5,906 bases of DNA from Frankiales bacterium (GTDB taxonomy: Bacteria; Actinomycetota; Actinomycetes; Mycobacteriales; SCTD01). Position 1 is the first letter of the stretch, and each line of letters begins with the position of its first letter. The notes below the pieces were generated by a model, which was not told the origin of the DNA, made no database searches, and was given only the letters and a program-made list of their open reading frames with translations. The stretch is from the NCBI GenBank assembly GCA_025464695.1, contig JAODNQ010000088.1, positions 1 through 5,906 on the forward strand, written 5' to 3'. A program made the translations under genes and the position numbers. Below, one piece after another: positions 1 to 5,906 of this stretch.

Positions 1-230
1 GGGAGGCCGGCGAGCCGGGCACAGCCCAGGGCGCCGAGCAGCAGGGCGACGCCGACGTCCCCGCGCTGGCCCGCCGGCTCACCGGCCAGGCCGTGCTCCT
101 GCAGCAGGTCACCGAGCAGTGACGCGGGGTCGCCGGGGTCCCCCGGCCGCCACTCCACCCGCTCCAGCTCCTGCAGCGAGCCCGACCAGGACGGCGGGCG
201 CCCCGGGGGCAGTCCGACGTGCACGGTCAC
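1..230 (-). CDS. 5' end of an unidentified gene, truncated by the left window edge
   Basis: About 76 codons are visible on the minus strand, starting at GTG 230-228; a second in-frame GTG lies at 224-222, and an in-frame TGA stands further upstream. Support for coding is compositional: 71 of 76 codons end in G or C, and the protein is well mixed, with stretches such as SLLGDLLQEHGLAG and a hydrophobic DVGVALLLGALGCARLAG near the cut edge. A weak GGATGG lies upstream of the first GTG. I do not recognise the family. The protein starts VTVHVGLPPGRPPSW, with no signal peptide, and contains an acidic/amphipathic segment at about residues 19-30. The gene is divergent from the DUF5999 gene across an 83-bp gap, so the two may share regulation. 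The complementary plus-strand frame is also open here but ends at 122 without a visible start, and I judge it a shadow. Confidence 0.6.
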   Translation of the reverse strand, partial: MTVHVGLPPGRPPSWSGSLQELERVEWRPGDPGDPASLLGDLLQEHGLAGEPAGQRGDVGVALLLGALGCARLAGL

Positions 231-313
231 AAGGAACCATCCAGAGGGGACGACCGGGGGTCGAGGTCTTCGTCACTACAGGTAGAGACACCCCTCGATC
301 CCGGAGCACCACC
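231..313. promoter_or_regulatory. Divergent promoter region with an 18-bp dyad (272-289)
   Basis: This 83-bp gap separates the two divergent start codons and must hold the promoters for both genes unless one is transcribed from elsewhere. It includes the least GC-rich stretch of this part of the window. Positions 272-289 form an imperfect inverted repeat with the pattern GTC-n-CTAC-nn-GTAG-n-GAC, in which seven of nine base pairs are symmetric. TAGAGA (283-288) on the plus strand and TAGTGA on the minus strand lie inside the dyad and are loosely like -10 elements, but I see no convincing -35 for either. A second small dyad, CGACC-GGG-GGTCG, lies at 251-263. The operator role is inferred. Confidence 0.35.
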
Positions 314-541
314 ATGTGCCAGCACTCGCCCGCCTGCCCCTCGGCCTCCGCAGCGGACCACGACGCCGCCCGCCTGCTCACCACGCACCCGGAGCAGGGG
401 TGGAGCCTGCTCTGCAACGGCGTCGTCCTGTTCGAGGACACCGGCGAGATCCTCCCCGACGGGTCCGCCGTCGCGCCGCACCGCCCGGTCCCCCGCCAGC
501 GGTGCAGCGGTCACGACCGGGTACGGGTCCACGCCGCCTAG
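314..541 (+). CDS. DUF5999-family small protein (75 aa)
   Basis: This is a small cytosolic-looking protein that I recognise as the actinobacterial DUF5999 family, whose function is unknown to me. The recognisable core is EQGWSLLCNGVVLFEDTGE (about residues 27-45), followed by LPDG and the closing APHRP. The N terminus MCQHSPACPSA holds Cys2, His4 and Cys8, with Cys34 in the core and Cys64 plus His67 in the tail, so metal binding or a redox role is possible but unproven. There is no signal peptide or membrane segment. The ATG at 314 is chosen over longer open-frame starts because it is preceded by GGAG at 303-306 with 7 nt spacing and because the protein begins exactly where the family usually does. 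About 17 residues follow APHRP and look less conserved. The gene converges on gcvP with a 16-bp gap and diverges from the truncated gene at the left edge. Confidence 0.85.
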   Translation: MCQHSPACPSASAADHDAARLLTTHPEQGWSLLCNGVVLFEDTGEILPDGSAVAPHRPVPRQRCSGHDRVRVHAA

Positions 542-557
542 CTGCGCGTCCCCCCCG

Positions 558-3425
<2,868 letters not shown>

Positions 3426-3426
3426 G

Positions 3427-3477
3427 CGGAGGACCTCCGGGCTGTCGGCGCGCGGGCACGCCGGGGCGGGTCCTCCC
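3427..3477 (-). promoter_or_regulatory. Putative riboswitch expression platform and ribosome binding site of gcvP
   Basis: The gcvP Shine-Dalgarno GGAGGT (3438-3433) sits inside a near-perfect palindrome, CGGAGG-T-CCTCCG (3439-3427), which in RNA can form a 5-bp hairpin with a 3-nt loop that masks the SD. The CCUCC arm belongs to GGUCCUCC (3435-3428), which is also perfectly complementary over 8 nt to GGAGGACC (3476-3469), immediately 3' of aptamer 2. A CGGCG/CGCCG stem (3463-3459 with 3450-3446) lies between the two segments. These mutually exclusive pairings suggest translational control at the SD. I see no U-tract, which argues against a classical intrinsic terminator. The pairings are read from sequence; the switching mechanism and its direction are inferred. 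Confidence 0.55.
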
Positions 3478-3675
3478 CCTCTGTCACGGGACCTGAGAGC
3501 TTCACCCGCAGCGTGCGCGGGCTTTCTCCGTCGGTGGGGCGCGCGGGCGCCCGCTCTCCAGAGGTGCCTGACCCCCGCGGTCCTGGGTGCCTGAGAGGGT
3601 GGTCGGGGAGGAGATGCTCCTTCGGCGCCCCGGACTGGCGGTCCGGGGACTCTCCCGCGAGGGGTGGTCGGCACC
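3478..3675 (-). promoter_or_regulatory. Tandem glycine riboswitch (two aptamers) upstream of gcvP
   Basis: Read on the minus strand, this leader carries the conserved glycine-aptamer sequences twice. Aptamer 1 (about 3664-3572) has P1 formed by CCCC-U-CGCGG (3664-3655) with CCGCGGGGG (3580-3572), the GGGAGAG entry, a perfect 8-bp hairpin at 3648-3628, the core GCCGAAGGAGCA (3626-3615) and CUCUCAGGCACCCAGGAC. Aptamer 2 (about 3564-3478) has P1 formed by CCUCUG (3564-3559) with CAGAGG (3483-3478), the GGAGAGC entry, the core CACCGACGGAGAAAGCCC, a CCCGC/GCGGG stem (3521-3517 with 3509-3505) and GCUCUCAGGUCCC. The linker is only a few nucleotides long. The leader GGUGCC (3675-3670) can pair with the linker GGCACC (3568-3563), as expected for the P0 helix of tandem glycine riboswitches. 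The element binds glycine and adjusts expression of the downstream gcvP. Confidence 0.95.
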
Positions 3676-3832
3676 GTCAGGGTACCGGCGACGGTGGCGC
3701 CTGGCGTCTCGGCGCGCCTGTGGAGCCGCTCTCAGCCGCGGTGGACCAGGGCGGGACGGTCGTGTCCGCCGAGGCGGGATCGGCCGGGGACGGCCACGCC
3801 GGGTCGGACGGGTCCCGCCGCGGCGGGCTGGC
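3676..3832 (-). other. Gene-free stretch upstream of the riboswitch, presumed to contain the gcvP promoter
   Basis: No credible gene lies between the end of the upstream MerR gene and the riboswitch. The plus-strand frames that cross it are shadows. A TACCCT (3684-3679, minus) fits the TAnnnT pattern of actinobacterial -10 boxes and would place transcription start near 3672, at the edge of the riboswitch leader. However, no TTGACA-like -35 is found about 17 bp upstream, and the start would fall inside the GGUGCC proposed for the P0 helix, so the true promoter may lie further upstream. A perfect 14-nt palindrome just after the MerR stop is listed separately. Confidence 0.3.
3814..3827 (-). terminator. 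Possible hairpin terminator after the second MerR gene
   Basis: A perfect palindrome CCCGCCGCGGCGGG begins 5 nt past the MerR stop codon. It can form a very GC-rich stem but is not followed by a U-tract. Many actinobacterial terminators lack U-tracts, so the position is suggestive. In DNA this GC-rich, a short palindrome can also arise by chance. Confidence 0.3.
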
Positions 3833-4453
<621 letters not shown>

Positions 4454-4510
4454 GGCGTGCGCCTCTCGTCGGCGACCTGCCTGGGGAAGGAGTCGCGATC
4501 TGTCCGTGGG

Positions 4511-4539
4511 ACGTTAGGGAGCGGCCGACCCCAGGTCAA
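4511..4539 (-). promoter_or_regulatory. Housekeeping-type promoter of the ResR-like gene
   Basis: On the minus strand, TTGACC (4539-4534) and TAACGT (4516-4511) are separated by exactly 17 bp, a good match to an actinobacterial principal-sigma promoter (TTGAC and TAnnnT). Transcription should start near 4504, giving a leader of about 50 nt before the GTG at 4453. GACC-CCA-GGTC (4527-4537) makes a small inverted repeat across the -35 and spacer, a position where an autoregulating MerR-type protein could bind; that last point is conjecture. Confidence 0.65.
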
Positions 4540-4569
4540 CGCTCTCGCCCGGCGCGTCGCGGGCCTCGA

Positions 4570-4592
4570 CCTCAGGCTGAGGCGGACCTCAG
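4570..4592 (-). terminator. Overlapping inverted repeats at the 3' end of the DUF151 gene
   Basis: The plus strand reads CCTCAG-G-CTGAGG-CGGA-CCTCAG, so the central CTGAGG can pair with either flanking CCTCAG. One hairpin has a 6-bp stem with a 4-nt loop (4577-4592) and includes the DUF151 stop codon (4591-4589); the other is nearly perfect with a minimal loop (4570-4582). No U-tract follows. The location between the stop codon and the next gene's promoter fits a terminator or 3'-end stabiliser. Confidence 0.4.
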
Positions 4593-5083
4593 GCCTCGAA
4601 GTCCTCGGGCGTGACGCCGTCGAGGAACTCGCGGAACTTCTCGACCTCGTCCTCCTGCTCGTCCGGGATGGCGATGCCGGCGTCCGCGAGGACGGACTCC
4701 GCGCCGCGGATGCTCGCTCCCGTGCGCAGGCCGAGCGCGATCGCGTCGGACGGGCGGGCACTCACCGTGGCGCCGCCCTCGAAGGCGAGCTCAGCGTAGA
4801 AGACGCCCTCGCGCAGCTCCGTGATCGTCACGGTGCGCAGCGGACGGTCGAAGGCCTCGAGCAGGTCGCGCATGAGGTCGTGCGTCATCGGGCGGGCCGT
4901 CACGACGCCCTGCTGGGCGAACGCGATGGCCGTGGCCTCGACCGCGCCGATCCAGATGGGGAGGTACCGCTCGCCGTCGACCTCCTTCAGCAGCACGATC
5001 GGCTGCTGGCTGGGGAGCTCGACGCGGACCCCCACGACGGACAGGTCCCGCAGGTCGGCGGCGCCCTCGGGGTGCTCGTCCAC
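4589..5083 (-). CDS. Bifunctional nuclease / DUF151 family protein (Rv1829 orthologue)
   Basis: This 164-residue soluble protein belongs to the DUF151 (bifunctional nuclease, BFN) family, whose plant members have been reported to cut DNA and RNA; the bacterial role is not settled. Family landmarks are LSVVGVRVELPSQQPIVLLK (14-33), RYLPIWIGAVEATAIAFAQQ (39-58), RPMTHDLM (64-71), the middle strand REGVFYAELAFEGG (91-104), and SARPSDAIALGLRTGA (108-123). A short acidic tail follows (about 140-164). The GTG at 5083 is chosen because GGAGG (5093-5089) stands 5 nt before it and because the resulting length equals that of Rv1829 (164 aa). The open frame begins 15 codons earlier, at GTG 5128, but without a comparable binding site. 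It lies 67 bp downstream of ftsR in the same direction, so it may be co-transcribed with it, although a possible -10 and a stem-loop sit in the gap. Confidence 0.93.
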   Translation of the reverse strand: MDEHPEGAADLRDLSVVGVRVELPSQQPIVLLKEVDGERYLPIWIGAVEATAIAFAQQGVVTARPMTHDLMRDLLEAFDRPLRTVTITELREGVFYAELAFEGGATVSARPSDAIALGLRTGASIRGAESVLADAGIAIPDEQEDEVEKFREFLDGVTPEDFEA

Positions 5084-5116
5084 GGGGTCCTCCAGGGGTG
5101 CGACGGGTCCTGCTCT

Positions 5117-5144
5117 CGCTCCCGACACTACCCCGCGGGGAGCG
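5117..5144 (-). promoter_or_regulatory. Stem-loop and possible -10 box between ftsR and the DUF151 gene
   Basis: CGCTCCC and GGGAGCG (5117-5123 with 5138-5144) form a perfect 7-bp stem around a 14-nt loop. The CCCCGCGGGG palindrome (5131-5140) offers an alternative fold. Inside the loop, minus-strand TAGTGT (5130-5125) fits the TAnnnT -10 pattern, which would place a start near 5118, about 35 nt before the DUF151 GTG; I find no good -35. The site may act as a weak terminator for ftsR, as a promoter for the next gene, or as neither. Confidence 0.3.
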
Positions 5145-5150
5145 ACCCGC

Positions 5151-5897
5151 TCAGCGGCGCAGGCCCGGTCCGAGACCCGTCCGGACCAGCGTGGCGTGCA
5201 GCTTCACCGACAGAGCGGCGAGCTCGCGGGCCACCTCGTCGGCCCGGGCCCGGGCCTCGGGACCGCGCTGCCGCGACAGCGGCGTCACGACCTGCTCGAC
5301 CAGGCCGATCTCGCGCTCGGCGGCCGCCTTGAAGGTGCGCAGATGGCGGGCCTCGATGCCGAAGCGCGACATCTCCGCGACGGTCTTGGCGACCACGAGC
5401 GCGTCGCCGTCGTAGTGGCTGGTGCCGGTGCGCGGGCCCAGCAGGCCGTACTGCTCGAGCTGTTCGAGCTGCGCCTCCTCGAGGCCCGCGGCGTCGAGCA
5501 GCTCGCGGCGCGACAGCCGGATCTCGCTGACGTCGGCCCGGAAGCTCTCGGCGGTGGGCAGGCCCTCCGCCGCGACGAGCGCCCGCGGCACCCGGGGGCC
5601 CGACCCGCCGGCGGCCGGCGGCTCGAGGCCGCGGTCGATGGCGTCGAGGTGCTCCTTGATGACCCGCAGCGGCAGGTACTGGTCGCGCTGGGCGGACAGC
5701 ACGTAGCGCAGCCGGCCGACGTCCTCGCGGCTGAACTTGCGGTACCCCGACGCCGTGCGCTCGGGCTCGACCAGGCCCTCCGCCTCGAGGAAGCGGATCT
5801 TGCTGATGGTGATGTCGGGGAAGTCCTGGCGCAGCTGGGCCAGGACCTCGCCGATGCTCATGAAGGCCCGGGCCGGGAGCCCCTCGACCGCGGTCAC
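5151..5897 (-). CDS. ftsR: MerR-family transcriptional regulator FtsR (Rv1828 orthologue)
   Basis: This 248-residue regulator matches the FtsR/Rv1828 family (Rv1828 is 247 aa). In Corynebacterium, FtsR is known to activate ftsZ and so affect cell division. The N-terminal winged helix-turn-helix covers about residues 13-88: MSIGEVLAQLRQDFPDITIS, KIRFLEAEGLVEP, SGYRKFSREDVGRLRYVLSA and YLPLRVIKEHLD. A Gly/Pro/Ala-rich linker (about 90-118) leads to a C-terminal domain (about 126-200) with LSRRELLDAAGL, the FGIEARHLRTFKAAAEREIG segment (179-198) and a final helix (about 212-240). There are no cysteines, so metal sensing of the classical MerR type is excluded. The start is GTG 5897; an in-frame TAG lies two codons upstream, so it cannot begin earlier. 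ATG at residue 13 is possible but has no clear binding site. The region that would hold the ribosome binding site is cut by the window edge. In mycobacteria garA and gcvH lie just upstream. Confidence 0.92.
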   Translation of the reverse strand: MTAVEGLPARAFMSIGEVLAQLRQDFPDITISKIRFLEAEGLVEPERTASGYRKFSREDVGRLRYVLSAQRDQYLPLRVIKEHLDAIDRGLEPPAAGGSGPRVPRALVAAEGLPTAESFRADVSEIRLSRRELLDAAGLEEAQLEQLEQYGLLGPRTGTSHYDGDALVVAKTVAEMSRFGIEARHLRTFKAAAEREIGLVEQVVTPLSRQRGPEARARADEVARELAALSVKLHATLVRTGLGPGLRR

Positions 5898-5906
5898 GGG
5901 CTAGGA

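Noticed and set aside
1..122. Plus-strand frame ending at TGA 120-122, possibly the tail of a gene
   Set aside because: It is the codon-aligned complement of the better minus-strand frame that continues to a start at 230; no start is visible and its sequence is Gln/Gly/Ala-rich.
231..263. GGAAC at 233-237 as the -35 of an ECF (SigE-like) promoter for DUF5999
   Set aside because: No matching -10 (CGTC/GTT type) lies at the required 15-18 bp spacing.
109..441. Minus-strand 110-codon frame overlapping the DUF5999 gene
   Set aside because: It is antisense to a recognised family member, and another minus frame (1-230) has a much better third-position GC pattern.
3426..3674. 83-codon N-terminal extension of GcvP in the same open frame
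   Set aside because: It would translate through the glycine riboswitch, whereas the GTG at 3425 has a strong Shine-Dalgarno and gives a protein of the usual family length.

Overview
The window is chromosomal DNA from a very high-GC actinomycete. Support comes from GTG start codons on all four complete minus-strand genes, near-exclusive G/C at third codon positions, a DUF5999-type small protein, and a gene order that matches the Mycobacterium tuberculosis Rv1828-Rv1829-Rv1830-Rv1832 neighbourhood. I cannot name the genus from the sequence alone. I see no mobile element, CRISPR array, rRNA or tRNA. The content is mostly core genes rather than an accessory island.

Layout from right to left, the direction in which most genes are transcribed. 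First comes a MerR-type regulator of the FtsR family (5151-5897, minus). A bifunctional-nuclease/DUF151 protein follows (4589-5083, minus). Next is a second MerR-type regulator orthologous to Rv1830/ResR (3833-4453, minus), with a well-formed housekeeping promoter just upstream. A 407-bp gene-free stretch then carries a tandem glycine riboswitch (two aptamers, about 3478-3675), a possible expression platform that folds over the ribosome binding site, and the gene it controls, full-length glycine dehydrogenase gcvP (558-3425, minus). Convergent to gcvP, with a 16-bp gap, is a 75-residue DUF5999 protein (314-541, plus). Divergent from that gene, across an 83-bp promoter region containing an 18-bp dyad, is the 5' end of an unidentified minus-strand gene that runs off the left edge (1-230).

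How the parts work together. GcvP is the decarboxylating P-protein of the glycine cleavage system, and the riboswitch ties its expression to intracellular glycine. The two MerR regulators and the DUF151 protein form a conserved actinobacterial cluster; in mycobacteria it is linked to cell division and growth control and lies next to garA and gcvH. gcvH and garA homologues would therefore be expected just beyond the right edge. That is an inference from synteny, not something visible here.

I found no wholly new system. The points most worth a second look are the riboswitch architecture (leader-linker P0 helix and competing anti-SD/anti-anti-SD pairings), the operator-like dyad between the DUF5999 gene and its divergent neighbour, and the small Cys/His-containing DUF5999 protein.
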